Of a stretch of DNA of 64,000 nt, positions 24,554-38,235 are shown piece after piece. Both the position numbers and the translations under genes were made by a program. The stretch covers positions 2,741,501 through 2,805,500 of the forward strand of contig JAMKCF010000014.1 in the NCBI GenBank assembly GCA_023634235.1, written 5' to 3'. Each line of letters starts with the position of its first letter. Position 1 is the first letter of the stretch. This DNA comes from Pisaster brevispinus. Lineage: Eukaryota; Echinodermata; Asteroidea; Forcipulatida; Asteriidae. A model generated the notes under the pieces. The model was not told the origin of the DNA. It did no database searches and worked only from the letters and a program-made list of their open reading frames with translations.

Positions 24554-26380
24554 CCAATGGGATTTTTGTACACAGAGCTGTCAAAGAAACAAAGACAAAG
24601 TAAGGAAGGTCAAATCACCCCAAGAAAAATACTGGATCTGCACGAGTTTTACACCAATGGAAAGCTCGTAAGAAGGGCTATCTCTTACGTATTTTATGTT
24701 TAGCTGAGGATTATGTAGGCGAGCTGAGCTACCTGGAAGTAGGGCTGCCGGAAACTCCACTGTATTACATGCCTAAGTCATCACCAGTGCGAAAATGCCG
24801 GCACAGAAAGGTCCGAAATAAAATCGTGGCTAAGATTGAGAATAACGCCCGATCTAAGCATGCTAGAGAGACAAAATTTGTACCTGACTCTTCTTTGGAT
24901 ATCCCTGCATTCGAAAATTAAGTTTTTTGGGTCGAGGCGGGCAAGCTTCAGACCGTAAATGACTAGCAAGTGGGCCTGCTGCGAACGCTCCTCAAAAGCA
25001 TCTCTACTGGGATTTTTGTAAACAGAGCTGAAAAAGAATCAAAGCCAAGTAAGGACGGTCAAATCACCCCAAGAAAAATACTGGATCTGCACGAGTTTTA
25101 CACCAATGGAAAGCTCGTCTCAAGGGCTATCTCCTCCGTAATTTTTGCTTAGCTGAGGATTTTGAAGGCGAGCTGAGCGGCCTGGAAGTAGGGCTGCCCG
25201 AAACACCAGTGTAATACATGCCTGCGTCATCGCCAGTGAGAAAATGCCGGCACAGAAAGGTCCGAAATAAAATCTTGGTTTAGATTGAGAATAACTCCCG
25301 ATCTAAGCATGCTAGAGAGACAAAATTTGTACCTGACTCTTCTTTGGATATCCCTGCATTCGAAAATTAAGATTTTTGGGTCGAGGCGGGCAAGCTTCAG
25401 ACCGTAAATGACTAGCAAGTGGGCCTGCTCCGAACGCTCCTCAAAAGCATCTACAATGGGATTTTTGTACACAGAGCTGTCAAAGAAACAAAGACAAAGT
25501 AAGGAAGGTCAAATCACCCCAAGAAAAATACTGGATCTGCACGAGTTTTACACCAATGGAAAGCTCGTAAGAAGGGCTATCTCTTACGTATTTTATGTTT
25601 AGCTGAGGATTATGTAGGCGAGCTGAGCTACCTGGAAGTAGGGCTGCCGGAAACTCCACTGTATTACATGCCTAAGTCATCACCAGTGAGAAAATGCCGG
25701 CACAGAAAGGTCCGAAATAAAATCGTGGCTAAGATTGAGAATAACGCCCGATCTAAGCATGCTAGAGAGACAAAATTTGTACCTGACTCTTCTTTGGATA
25801 TCCCTGCATTCGAAAATTAAGTTTTTTGGGTCGATGCGGGCAAGCTTCAGACCGTAAATGACTAGCAAGTGGGCCTGCTGCGAACGCTCCTCAAAAGCAT
25901 CTCTACTGGGATTTTTGTAAACAGAGCTGTCAAAGAATCAAAGCCAAGTAAGGACGGTCAAATCACCCCAAGAAAAATACTGGATCTGCACGAGTTTTAC
26001 ACCAATGGAAAGCTCGTCTCAAGGGTTATCTCCTCCGTAATTTTTGCTTAGCTGAGGATTTTGAAGGCGAGCTGAGCGGCCTGGAAGTAGGGCTGCCCGA
26101 AACACCAGTGTAATACATGCCTGCGTCATCGCCAGTGAGAAAATGCCGGCACAGAAAGGTCCGAAATAAAATCTTGGTTTAGATTGAGAATAACTCCCGA
26201 TCTAAGCATGCTAGAGAGACAAAATTTGTACCTGACTCTTCTTTGGATATCCCTGCATTCGAAAATTAAGTTTTTTGGGTCGAGGCGGGCAAGCTTCAGA
26301 CCGTAAATGACTAGCAATTGGGCCTGCTCCGAACGCTCCTCAAAAGCATCTACAATGGGATTTTTGTACACATAGCTGTC
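24554..26380 (+). repeat. Dimeric HOR, period 899 bp, two copies
   Basis: Two 899-bp dimers follow each other (about 24554-25452 and 25453-26351, plus a short run-on). Shared marks are AAGGAAGGTC, CTCGTAAGAAGGGC, GATTATGTAGGCG, GAGCTACCTGG, GCTGCCGGAAAC, GACTAGCAAGTGG, CTCTACTGGG, TTGTAAACAGAGC and AATCAAAGCCAAG. The two copies differ at a few positions (for example GCTGAAAAAG at 25026 against GCTGTCAAAG at 25925, and CGAGGCGGGC against CGATGCGGGC). Beyond 26380 the register is lost where AAGGACGG replaces AAGGAAGG. No gene is seen. Confidence 0.85.
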
Positions 26381-28443
26381 AAAGAAACAAAGACAAAGTA
26401 AGGACGGTCAAATCACCCCAAGAAAAATACTGGATCTGCACGAGTTTTACACCAATGGAGAGCTCGTCTCAAGGGCTATCTCCTCCGTAATTTTTGCATA
26501 GCTGAGGATTTTGTAGGCGAGCTGAGCGGCCTTGAAGTAGGGCTGCCCGAAACACCAGTGTAATACATGCCTGCGTCATCGCCAGTAAGAAAATGCCGGC
26601 ACAGAAAGGTCCGAAATAAAATCTTGGTTTAGATTGAGAATAACTCCCGATCTAAGCATGCTAAAGAGACAAAATTTGTACCTGACTCTTCCTTGGATAT
26701 CCCTGCATTCGAAAATTAAAGTTTTTTGTCGAGGCGGGCAAGCTTCATACCGTAAAGGACCAACAAGTGGGCCTGCTCCGAACGCTCCTCAAAAGCATCT
26801 ACAATGGGATTTTTGTACACATAGCTGTCAAAGAAACAAAGACAACGTAAGGACGGTCAAATCACCCCAAGAAAAATACTGGATCTGCACGAGTTCTACA
26901 CCAATGGAAAGCTGGTCTCAAGGGCTATCTCCTCCGTAATTTTTGCTTAGCTGAGGATTTTGTAGGCGAGCTGAGCGGCCTGGAAGTAGGGCTGCCCGAA
27001 ACACCACTGTAATACATGCCTGCGTCATCGCAAGTGAGAAAATGCCGGCACAGAAAGGTCCGAAATAAATTCGTGGCTAAGATTGAGAATAACTCCCGAT
27101 CTAAGCATGCTAGAGAGACAAAATTTGTACCTGACTCTTCCTTGGATATTCCTGCATTCGAAAATTAAGTTTTTGGGGTCGATGCGGGCGAGCTTCATAC
27201 CCGAAAGGACCAGCAAGTGGGCCTGCTCCGAACGCTCCTCAAAAGCATCTCCAATGGGATTTTTGTACACAGAGCTGTCAATGAATCAAAGACAAAGTAA
27301 GGACGGTCAAATCACCCCAAGACAAATACTGGATCTGCACGAGTTCTACACCAATAGAAAGCTCGTCTCAAGGGCTATCTCCTCCGTAAATTATGCTTAG
27401 CTGAGGATTTTGTAGGCGAGCTGAGCGGCCTGGAAGTAGGGCTGCCCGAAACACCACTGTAATACATGCCTGCGTCATCGCCAGTGAGAAAATGCCGGCA
27501 CAGAAAGGTCCGAAATAAATTCGTGGCTAAGATTGAGAATAACTCCCGATCTAAGCATGCTAGAGAGACAAAATTTGTACCTGACTCTTCCTTGGATATT
27601 CCTGCATTCGAAAATTAAGTTTTTGGGGTCGAGGCGGGCAAGCTTCAGACCGTAAATGACTAGCAAGTGGGCCTGCTCCGAACGCTCCTCAAAAGCATCT
27701 ACAATCGGATTTTTGTACACATAGCTGTCAAAGAAACAAAGACAAAGTAAGGACGGTCAAATCACCCCAAGAAAAATACTGGATCAGCACGAGTTTTACA
27801 CCAATGGAAAGCTCGTCTCAAGGGCTATCTCCTCCGTAATTTTTGCATAGCTGAGGATTTTGTAGGCGAGCTGAGCGGCCTTGAAGTAGGGCTGCCCGAA
27901 ACACCAGTGTAATACATGCCTGCGTCATCGCCAGTAAGAAAATGCCGGCACAGAAAGGTCCGAAATAAAATCTTGGTTTAGATTGAGAATAACTCCCGAT
28001 CTAAGCATGCTAAAGAGACAAAATTTGTACCTGACTCTTCCTTGGATATCCCTGCATTCGAAAATTAAAGTTTTTTGTCGAGGCGGGCAAGCTTCATACC
28101 GTAAAGGACCAACAAGTGGGCCTGCTCCGAACGCTCCTCAAAAGCATCTCCAATGGGATTTTTTGTACACATAGCTGTCAATGAATCAAAGACAAAGTAA
28201 GGACGGTCAAATCACTCCAAGACAAATACTGGATCTGCACGAGTTCTACACCAATAGAAAGCTCGTCTCAAGGGCTATCTCCTCCGTAAATTATGCTTAG
28301 CTGAGGATTTTGTAGGCGAGCTGAGCGGCCTGGAAGTAGGGCTGCCCGAAACACCACTGTAATACATGCCTGCGTCATCGCCAGTGAGAAAATGCCGGCA
28401 CAGAAAGGTCCGAAATAAATTCGTGGCTAAGATTGAGAATAAC
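26381..28443 (+). repeat. Mosaic of trimer (1349-1350 bp) and dimer (900 bp) relations
   Basis: The units from about 26490 and 27840 share GCATAGCTGAGG, GGCCTTGAAGTAG, CCAGTAAGAAAATG, GCTAAAGAGAC and AAAGTTTTTTGTCGAGG at an offset of 1349. The tail of the unit from 27880 (TCAATGAATC, CAAGACAAATACTGG, GTAAATTATGC) instead matches the tail of the unit from 26980 at an offset of 900. One extra T at about 28160 changes the offset to 1350. A single monomer thus has two different closest relatives on its two sides, which is the mark of an exchange breakpoint within the unit. No gene is seen. Confidence 0.75.
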
Positions 28444-31400
28444 TCCCGATCTAAGCATGCTAGAGAGACAAAATTTGTACCTGACTCTTCCTTGGATATT
28501 CCTGCATTCGAAAATTAAGTTTTTGGGGTCGATGCGGGCGAGCTTCATACCCGAAAAGACCAGCAAGTGGGCCTGCTCCGAACGCTCCTCAAAAGCATCT
28601 CCAATGGGATTTTTGTACACAGAGCTGTCAAAGAATCAAAGACAAAGTAAGGACGGTCAAATCACCCCAAGAAAAATACTGGATCTGCACGAGTTTTACA
28701 CCAATGGAAAGCTCGTCTCAAGGGCTATCTCCTCCGTAATTTTTGCTTAGCTGAGGATTTTGTAGGCGAGCTGAGCGGCCTGGAAGTAGGGCTGCCCGAA
28801 ACACCAGTGTAATACATGCCTGCGTCATCGCCAGTAAGAAAATGCCGGCACAGAAAGGTCCAAAATAAAATCTTGGTTTAGATTGAGAAAACTCCCGATC
28901 TAAGCATGCTAAAGAGACAAAATTTGGACCTGACTCTTCCTTGGATATTCCTGCATTCGAAAATTAAAGTTTTTTGTCGAGGCGGGCAAGCTTCATACCG
29001 TAAAGGACCAACAAGTGGGCCTGCTCCGAACGCTCCTCAAAAGCATCTCCAATGGGATTTTTGTACACATAGCTGTCAAAGAAACAAAGACAAAGTAAGG
29101 ACGGTCAAATCACCCCAAGAAAAATACTAGATTTGCACGAGTTCTACACCAATGGAAAGCTCGTCTCAAGGGCTATCTCCTCCGTAATATTTGCTTAGCT
29201 GAGGATTTTGTAGGCGAGCTGAGCGGCCTGGAAGTAGGGCTGCCCGAAACACCACTGAAATACATGCCTGCGTCATCGCCAGTGAGAAAATGCCGGCACA
29301 GAAAGGTCCGAAATAAAATCTTGGCTTAGATTGAGAATAAGTCCCGATCTAAGCATGCAAGAGAGAAAAATTTTGTACCTGACTCTTCCTTGGATATCCC
29401 TGCATTCGAAAATTAAGTTTTTTGGGTCAAGGCGGGCAAGCTTCATAACGTAAATGACCAGCAAGTGGGCCTGCTCCGAACGCTCCTCAAAAGCATCTCC
29501 AATGGGATTTTTGTACACAGAGCTGTCAAAGAAACAAAGACAAAGTAAGGACGGTCAAATCACCCCCAGAATAATAGTGGATCAGCACGAGTTTTACACC
29601 AATAGAAAGTTCGTATCAAGGGCTATCTCCTCCGTAATATTTGCTTAGCTGAGGATTTTGTAGGCGAGCTGAGCGGCCTGGAAGTAGAGCTGCCCGAAAC
29701 ACCACTGTAATACATGCCTACGTCATCGCCAGTGAGAAAATGCCGGCACAGAAAGGTCTGAAATAAAATCTGGGCTTAGATTGAGAATAACTCCCGATCT
29801 AAGCATGCTAGAGAGACAAAATTTGTACCTGACTCTTCCTTGGATATCCCTGCATTCGAAAATTAAGTTTTTTGGGTCGATGCGGGCAAGCTTCATACCG
29901 GAAAAGACCAGCAAGTAGGCCTGCACCGAACGCTCCTGAAAAGCATCTCCAATGGGATTTTTGTACACAGAGCTGTCAAAGAAACAAAGACAAAGTAAGG
30001 ACGGTCAAATCACCCCAGAATAATACTGGATCTGTACAAGTTCTACACCATTGAAAGCTCGTTTCAAAGGGGTATCTCTTCCGTAATTTTTGTTAAGCTG
30101 AGGATTTTGTAGGCGATCTGAGCGGGCTGGAAGTTAGGCTGCCCGAAACACCACTGTATTACATGCCTACGTCATCGCCAGTGAGAAAAAGCCGGCACAG
30201 AAATGTCCGAAATAAAATCTTGGCTTAGATAGAGAATAACTCCCGATCTAAGCATGCTAGAGAGACAAAATTTGTACCTGACTCTTCTTTGTATATTTCT
30301 GCATTCGAAAATTAAGTTTTTTGGGTCGATGCGGGCAAGCTTCATACCGGAAATGACCAGCAAGTGGGCCTGCTGCGAACGCTCCTTAAAAGCATCTCCA
30401 ATGGGATTTTTGTACACAGAGCTGTCAAAGAAACAAAGACAAAGTAAGGACGGTCAAATCACCCCCAGAATAATAGTGGATCAGCACGAGTTTTACACCA
30501 ATAGAAAGTTCGTATCAAGGGCTATCTCCTCCGTAATATTTGCTTAGCTGAGGATTTTGTAGGCGAGCTGAGCGGCCTGGAAGTAGGGCTGCCCGAAACA
30601 CCACTGTAATACATGCCTGCGTCATCGCCAGTGAGAAAATGCCGGCACAGAAAGGTCCGAAATAAATTCGTGGCTAAGATTGAGAATAACTCCCGATCTA
30701 AGCATGCTAGAGAGACAAAATTTGTACCTGACTCTTCCTTGGATATTCCTGCATTCGAAAATTAATTTTTTTGGGTCGAGGCGTGCAAGTTTCATACCGT
30801 AAATGACCAACAAGTGGGCCTGCTCCGAACGCTCCTCAAAAGCATCTCCAATGGGATTTTTGTACACAGAGCTGTCAAAGAAACAAAAATAAAGTAAGGA
30901 CGGACAAATCACCCCCAGAATAATACTGGATCTGTACAAGTTCTACACCATTGGAAAGCTCGTTTCAAAGGGTGACTCTTCCGTATTTTTTGTTAAGCTG
31001 AGGATTTTGTAGGCGAGCTGAGCGGCCTGGAAGTCAGGCTGCCCGAAACACCACTGTATTACATGCCTATGTCATCGCCAGTGAGAAAATGCCGGCACAG
31101 AAAGGTCCAAAATAAAATTGTGGCTAAGATTGAGAATAACTCCCGATCTAAGCATGCTAGAGAAACAAAATTTGTTTCTGACTCTTCCTTGGATATCCCT
31201 GCATTCGAAAATTAAGTTTTTTGGGTCGAGGCGGGCAAGCTTCATAACGTCAATGACCAGCAAGTGGGCCTGCTCCGAACGCTCCTCAAAAGCATCTCCA
31301 ATGGGATTTTTGTACACAGAGCTGTCAAAGAAACAAAGACAAAGTAAGGACGGTCAAATCACCCCGAGAATAATATTGGATCTGTACAAGTTCTACACCA

Positions 31401-34400
31401 TTGAAAGCTCGTTTCAAAGGGGTATCTCTTCCGTAATTTTTGTTAAGCTGAGGATTTTGTAGGCGAGCTGAGCGGGCTGGAAGTCAGGCTGCGCGAAACA
31501 CCACTGTATTACATGCCTACGTCATCGCAAGTGAGAAAATGCCGGCACAGAAATGTCCGAAATAAAATCTTGGCTTAGATAGAGAATAACTCCCGATCTA
31601 AGCATGCTAGAGAGACAAAATTTGTACCTGACTCTTCTTTGTATATTTCTGCATTCGAAAATTAAGTTTTTTGGGTCGATGCGGGCAAGCTTCATACCGG
31701 AAATGACCAGCAAGTGGGCCTGCTGCGAACGCTCCTTAAAAGCATCTCCAATGGGATTTTTGTACACAGAGCTGTCAAAGAAACAAAGACAAAGTAAGGA
31801 CGGTCAAATCACCCCCAGAATAATAGTGGATCAGCAAGAGTTTTACACCAATAGAAAGTTCGTATCAAGGGCTATCTCCTCCGTAATATTTGCTTAGCTG
31901 AGGATTTTGTAGGCGAGCTGAGCGGCCTGGAAGTAGAGCTGCCCGAAACACCACTGTAATACATGCCTACGTCATCGCCAGTGAGAAAATGCCGGCACAG
32001 AAAGGTCCGAAATAAAATCTGGGCTTAGATTGAGAATAACTCCCGATCTAAGCATGCTAGAGAGACAAAATTTGTACCTGACTCTTCCTTGGATATCCCT
32101 GCATTCGAAAATTAAGTTTTTTGGGTCGATGCGGGCAAGCTTCATACCGGAAAAGACCAGCAAGTGGGCCTGCACCGAACGCTCCTGAAAAGCATCTCCA
32201 ATGGGATTTTTGTACACAGAGCTGTCAAAGAAACAAAGACAAAGTAAGGACGGTCAAATCACCCCCAGAATAATACTGGATCTGCACGAGTTCTACACCA
32301 ATGGAAAGCTCGTCTCAAGGGCTATCTCTTACGTAATTTATGTTTAGCTGAGGATTTTGTAGGCGAGCTGAGCGGCCTGGAAGTAGGGCTGCCCGAAAAA
32401 CCACTGTATTACATGCCTACGTCATCGCCAGTGAGAAAAAGCCGGCACAGAAATGTCCTAAATTAAATTGTGGCTAAGATTGAGGATACTTCCCGATCTA
32501 AGCATGCTAGAGAGACAAAATTTGTACCTGACTCTTCCTTGGATATTCCTGCATTCGAAAATTAAGTTTTTGGGGTCGATGCGGGCGAGCTTCATACCCG
32601 AAAAGACCAGCAAGTGGGCCTGCTCCGAACGCTCCTCAAAAGCATCTCCAATGGGATTTTTGTACACAGAGCTGTCAAAGAATCAAAGACAAAGTAAGGA
32701 CGGTCAAATCACCCCAAGAAAAATACTGGATCTGCACGAGTTTTACACCAATGGAAAGCTCGTCTCAAGGGCTATCTCCTCCGTAATTTTTGCTTAGCTG
32801 AGGATTTTGTAGGCGAGCTGAGCGGCCTGGAAGTAGGGCTGCCCGAAACACCAGTGTAATACATGCCTGCGTCATCGCCAGTAAGAAAATGCCGGCACAG
32901 AAAGGTCCAAAATAAAATCTTGGTTTAGATTGAGAAAACTCCCGATCTAAGCATGCTAAAGAGACAAAATTTGGACCTGACTCTTCCTTGGATATTCCTG
33001 CATTCGAAAATTAAAGTTTTTTGTCGAGGCGGGCAAGCTTCATACCGTAAAGGACCAACAAGTGGGCCTGCTCCGAACGCTCCTCAAAAGCATCTCCAAT
33101 GGGATTTTTGTACACATAGCTGTCAAAGAAACAAAGACAAAGTAAGGACGGTCAAATCACCCCAAGAAAAATACTAGATTTGCACGAGTTCTACACCAAT
33201 GGAAAGCTCGTCTCAAGGGCTATCTCCTCCGTAATATTTGCTTAGCTGAGGATTTTGTAGGCGAGCTGAGCGGCCTGGAAGTAGGGCTGCCCGAAACACC
33301 ACTGAAATACATGCCTGCGTCATCGCCAGTGAGAAAATGCCGGCACAGAAAGGTCCGAAATAAAATCTTGGCTTAGATTGAGAATAAGTCCCGATCTAAG
33401 CATGCAAGAGAGAAAAATTTTGTACCTGACTCTTCCTTGGATATCCCTGCATTCGAAAATTAAGTTTTTTGGGTCAAGGCGGGCAAGCTTCATAACGTAA
33501 ATGACCAGCAAGTGGGCCTGCTCCGAACGCTCCTCAAAAGCATCTCCAATGGGATTTTTGTACACAGAGCTGTCAAAGAAACAAAGACAAAGTAAGGACG
33601 GTCAAATCACCCCCAGAATAATAGTGGATCAGCACGAGTTTTACACCAATAGAAAGTTCGTATCAAGGGCTATCTCCTCCGTAATATTTGCTTAGCTGAG
33701 GATTTTGTAGGCGAGCTGAGCGGCCTGGAAGTAGAGCTGCCCGAAACACCACTGTAATACATGCCTACGTCATCGCCAGTGAGAAAATGCCGGCACAGAA
33801 AGGTCTGAAATAAAATCTGGGCTTAGATTGAGAATAACTCCCGATCTAAGCATGCTAGAGAGACAAAATTTGTACCTGACTCTTCCTTGGATATCCCTGC
33901 ATTCGAAAATTAAGTTTTTTGGGTCGATGCGGGCAAGCTTCATACCGGAAAAGACCAGCAAGTAGGCCTGCACCGAACGCTCCTGAAAAGCATCTCCAAT
34001 GGGATTTTTGTACACAGAGCTGTCAAAGAAACAAAGACAAAGTAAGGACGGTCAAATCACCCCAGAATAATACTGGATCTGTACAAGTTCTACACCATTG
34101 AAAGCTCGTTTCAAAGGGGTATCTCTTCCGTAATTTTTGTTAAGCTGAGGATTTTGTAGGCGATCTGAGCGGGCTGGAAGTTAGGCTGCCCGAAACACCA
34201 CTGTATTACATGCCTACGTCATCGCCAGTGAGAAAAAGCCGGCACAGAAATGTCCGAAATAAAATCTTGGCTTAGATAGAGAATAACTCCCGATCTAAGC
34301 ATGCTAGAGAGACAAAATTTGTACCTGACTCTTCTTTGTATATTTCTGCATTCGAAAATTAAGTTTTTTGGGTCGATGCGGGCAAGCTTCATACCGGAAA

Positions 34401-36671
34401 TGACCAGCAAGTGGGCCTGCTGCGAACGCTCCTTAAAAGCATCTCCAATGGGATTTTTGTACACAGAGCTGTCAAAGAAACAAAGACAAAGTAAGGACGG
34501 TCAAATCACCCCCAGAATAATAGTGGATCAGCACGAGTTTTACACCAATAGAAAGTTCGTATCAAGGGCTATCTCCTCCGTAATATTTGCTTAGCTGAGG
34601 ATTTTGTAGGCGAGCTGAGCGGCCTGGAAGTAGGGCTGCCCGAAACACCACTGTAATACATGCCTGCGTCATCGCCAGTGAGAAAATGCCGGCACAGAAA
34701 GGTCCGAAATAAATTCGTGGCTAAGATTGAGAATAACTCCCGATCTAAGCATGCTAGAGAGACAAAATTTGTACCTGACTCTTCCTTGGATATTCCTGCA
34801 TTCGAAAATTAATTTTTTTGGGTCGAGGCGTGCAAGTTTCATACCGTAAATGACCAACAAGTGGGCCTGCTCCGAACGCTCCTCAAAAGCATCTCCAATG
34901 GGATTTTTGTACACAGAGCTGTCAAAGAAACAAAAATAAAGTAAGGACGGACAAATCACCCCCAGAATAATACTGGATCTGTACAAGTTCTACACCATTG
35001 GAAAGCTCGTTTCAAAGGGTGACTCTTCCGTATTTTTTGTTAAGCTGAGGATTTTGTAGGCGAGCTGAGCGGCCTGGAAGTCAGGCTGCCCGAAACACCA
35101 CTGTATTACATGCCTATGTCATCGCCAGTGAGAAAATGCCGGCACAGAAAGGTCCAAAATAAAATTGTGGCTAAGATTGAGAATAACTCCCGATCTAAGC
35201 ATGCTAGAGAAACAAAATTTGTTTCTGACTCTTCCTTGGATATCCCTGCATTCGAAAATTAAGTTTTTTGGGTCGAGGCGGGCAAGCTTCATAACGTCAA
35301 TGACCAGCAAGTGGGCCTGCTCCGAACGCTCCTCAAAAGCATCTCCAATGGGATTTTTGTACACAGAGCTGTCAAAGAAACAAAGACAAAGTAAGGACGG
35401 TCAAATCACCCCGAGAATAATATTGGATCTGTACAAGTTCTACACCATTGAAAGCTCGTTTCAAAGGGGTATCTCTTCCGTAATTTTTGTTAAGCTGAGG
35501 ATTTTGTAGGCGAGCTGAGCGGGCTGGAAGTCAGGCTGCGCGAAACACCACTGTATTACATGCCTACGTCATCGCAAGTGAGAAAATGCCGGCACAGAAA
35601 TGTCCGAAATAAAATCTTGGCTTAGATAGAGAATAACTCCCGATCTAAGCATGCTAGAGAGACAAAATTTGTACCTGACTCTTCTTTGTATATTTCTGCA
35701 TTCGAAAATTAAGTTTTTTGGGTCGATGCGGGCAAGCTTCATACCGGAAATGACCAGCAAGTGGGCCTGCTGCGAACGCTCCTTAAAAGCATCTCCAATG
35801 GGATTTTTGTACACAGAGCTGTCAAAGAAACAAAGACAAAGTAAGGACGGTCAAATCACCCCCAGAATAATAGTGGATCAGCAAGAGTTTTACACCAATA
35901 GAAAGTTCGTATCAAGGGCTATCTCCTCCGTAATATTTGCTTAGCTGAGGATTTTGTAGGCGAGCTGAGCGGCCTGGAAGTAGAGCTGCCCGAAACACCA
36001 CTGTAATACATGCCTACGTCATCGCCAGTGAGAAAATGCCGGCACAGAAAGGTCCGAAATAAAATCTGGGCTTAGATTGAGAATAACTCCCGATCTAAGC
36101 ATGCTAGAGAGACAAAATTTGTACCTGACTCTTCCTTGGATATCCCTGCATTCGAAAATTAAGTTTTTTGGGTCGATGCGGGCAAGCTTCATACCGGAAA
36201 AGACCAGCAAGTGGGCCTGCACCGAACGCTCCTGAAAAGCATCTCCAATGGGATTTTTGTACACAGAGCTGTCAAAGAAACAAAGACAAAGTAAGGACGG
36301 TCAAATCACCCCCAGAATAATACTGGATCTGCACGAGTTCTACACCAATGGAAAGCTCGTCTCAAGGGCTATCTCTTACGTAATTTATGTTTAGCTGAGG
36401 ATTTTGTAGGCGAGCTGAGCGGCCTGGAAGTAGGGCTGCCCGAAAAACCACTGTATTACATGCCTACGTCATCGCCAGTGAGAAAAAGCCGGCACAGAAA
36501 TGTCCTAAATTAAATTGTGGCTAAGATTGAGGATACTTCCCGATCTAAGCATGCTAGAGAGACAAAATTTGTACCTGACTCTTCCTTGGATATTCCTGCA
36601 TTCGAAAATTAAGTTTTTGGGGTCGATGCGGGCGAGCTTCATACCCGAAAAGACCAGCAAGTGGGCCTGCT
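28444..36671 (+). repeat. Nonameric HOR, period 4047 bp, 2.03 copies
   Basis: Copy 1 spans 28444-32490 and copy 2 spans 32491-36537, with a further 134 bp to 36671. Nine monomers make 4047 bp, three bases short of 9 x 450. The left edge is where AATAACTCCCG (28438) and GGATACTTCCCG (32483) give way to identical sequence. The right edge is G at 36672 against C at 32625. Private marks found at the same offset include TTGAGAAAACTCCCG (28884 and 32931), ACCACTGAAATAC (29250 and 33297), GGTCAAGGCGGG, the shortened TGTACAAGTTC/CCATTGAAAGC tail and AAACAAAAATAAAG (30873 and 34920). I found no mismatch between the copies by eye. No gene is seen. Confidence 0.92.
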
Positions 36672-38235
36672 GCGAACGCTCCTCAAAAGCATCTCCAATG
36701 GGATTTTTGTACACAGAGCTGTCAAAGAATCAAAGACAAAGTAAGGACGGTCAAATCACCCCAAGAAAAATACTGGATCTGCACGAGTTCTACACCAATG
36801 GAAAGCTGGTCTCAAGGGCTATCTCCTCCGTAATTTTTGCTTAGCTGAGCATTTTGTAGGCGAGCTGAGCGGCCGTGAAGTAGGGCTGCCCGAAACACCA
36901 CTCTAATACATGCCTGCGTCATCGCCAGTGAGAAAATGCCGGCACAGAAAGGTCCGAAATAAATTCGTGGCTAAGATTGAGAATAACTCCCGATCTAAGC
37001 ATGCTAGAGAGACAAAATTTGTACCTGACTCTTCCTTGGATATCCCTGCATTCGAAAATTAATTTGTTTGGGTCGAGGCGTGCAAGTTTCATACCGTAAA
37101 TGACCAACAAGTGGGCCTGCTCCGAACGCTCCTCAAAAGCATCTCCAATGGGATTTTTGTACACAGAGCTGTCAAAGAAACAAAAATAAAGTAATGAGGG
37201 TCAAATCACCCCCAGAATAATACTGGATCTGTACAAGTTCTACACCATTGGAAAGCTCGTTTCAAAGGGGTATCTCTTCCGTATTTTTTGTTAAGCTGAG
37301 GATTTTGTAGGCGAGATGAGCGGCCTGGAAGTCAGGCTGCCCGAAACACCACTGTATTACATGCCTACGTCATCGCCAGTGAGAAAATGCCGGCACAGAA
37401 AGGTCCAAAATAAAATTGTGGCTAAGATTGAGAATAACTCCCGATCTAAGCATGCTAGAGAAACAAAATTTGTTTCTGACTCTTCCTTGGATATCCCTGC
37501 ATTCGAAAATTAAGTTTTTTGGGTCGAGGCGGGCAAGCTTCATAACGTAAATGACCAGCAAGTGGGCCTGCTCCGAACACTCCTCAAAAGCATCTCCAAT
37601 GGGATTTTTGTACACAGAGCTGTCAAAGAAACAAAGACAAAGTAAGGACGGTCAAATCACCCCCAGAATAATATTGGATCTGTACAAGTTCTACACCATT
37701 GGAAAGCTCGTCTCATGGGCTATCTCTTCCGCAAATTTTGTTTAGCTGAGGAGTTTGTAGGCGAGCTGAGCTGCCTGGAAGTAGGGCTGCCCGAAACACC
37801 ACTGTTTTACATGCCTACGTCATCGCCAGTGAGAAAATGCCGGCACAGAAAGGTCCGAAATAAAATCGTGGCTAAGATTGAGAATAACTCCCGATCTAAG
37901 CATGCTAGAGAGACAAAATTTGTACCTGACTCTTCCTTGGATATCCCTGCATTCGAAAATTAAGTTTTTTGGGTCGAGGCGGGCAAGCTTCATACCGTAA
38001 ATGACCAGCAAGTGGGCCTGCTCCGAACGCTCCTCAAAAGCATCTCCAATGGGATTTTTGTACACAGAGCTTCCAAAGAAACAAAGACAAAGTAAGGACG
38101 GTCAAATCACCCCCAGAATAATACTGGATCTGCACGAGTTCTACACCAATGGAAAGCTCGTCTCAAGGGCTATCTCTTACGTAATTTATGTTTAGCTGAG
38201 GATTTTGTAGTCGAGCTGAGCGGCCTGGAAGTCAT
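36672..38235 (+). repeat. Diverged relatives of the nonamer's internal monomers
   Basis: The unit from 36874 resembles those from 30577 and 34624 (AATTTTTTTGGGTCGAGGC-like with GCGTGCAAGTTTC, AAACAAAAATAAAG), and the unit from 37325 resembles those from 31027 and 35074 (TTTGTTTCTGAC, CATAACGTAAATGACC). These copies carry extra changes such as ACCACTCTAATAC at 36896, TAATGAGGGTC at 37192 and GAACACTCC at 37574, so they predate the 4047-bp duplication or escaped its homogenisation. The unit from 37775 has no close relative here (GAGGAGTTTGTAG at 37748, CTGTTTTACATG at 37802). No gene is seen. Confidence 0.8.
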
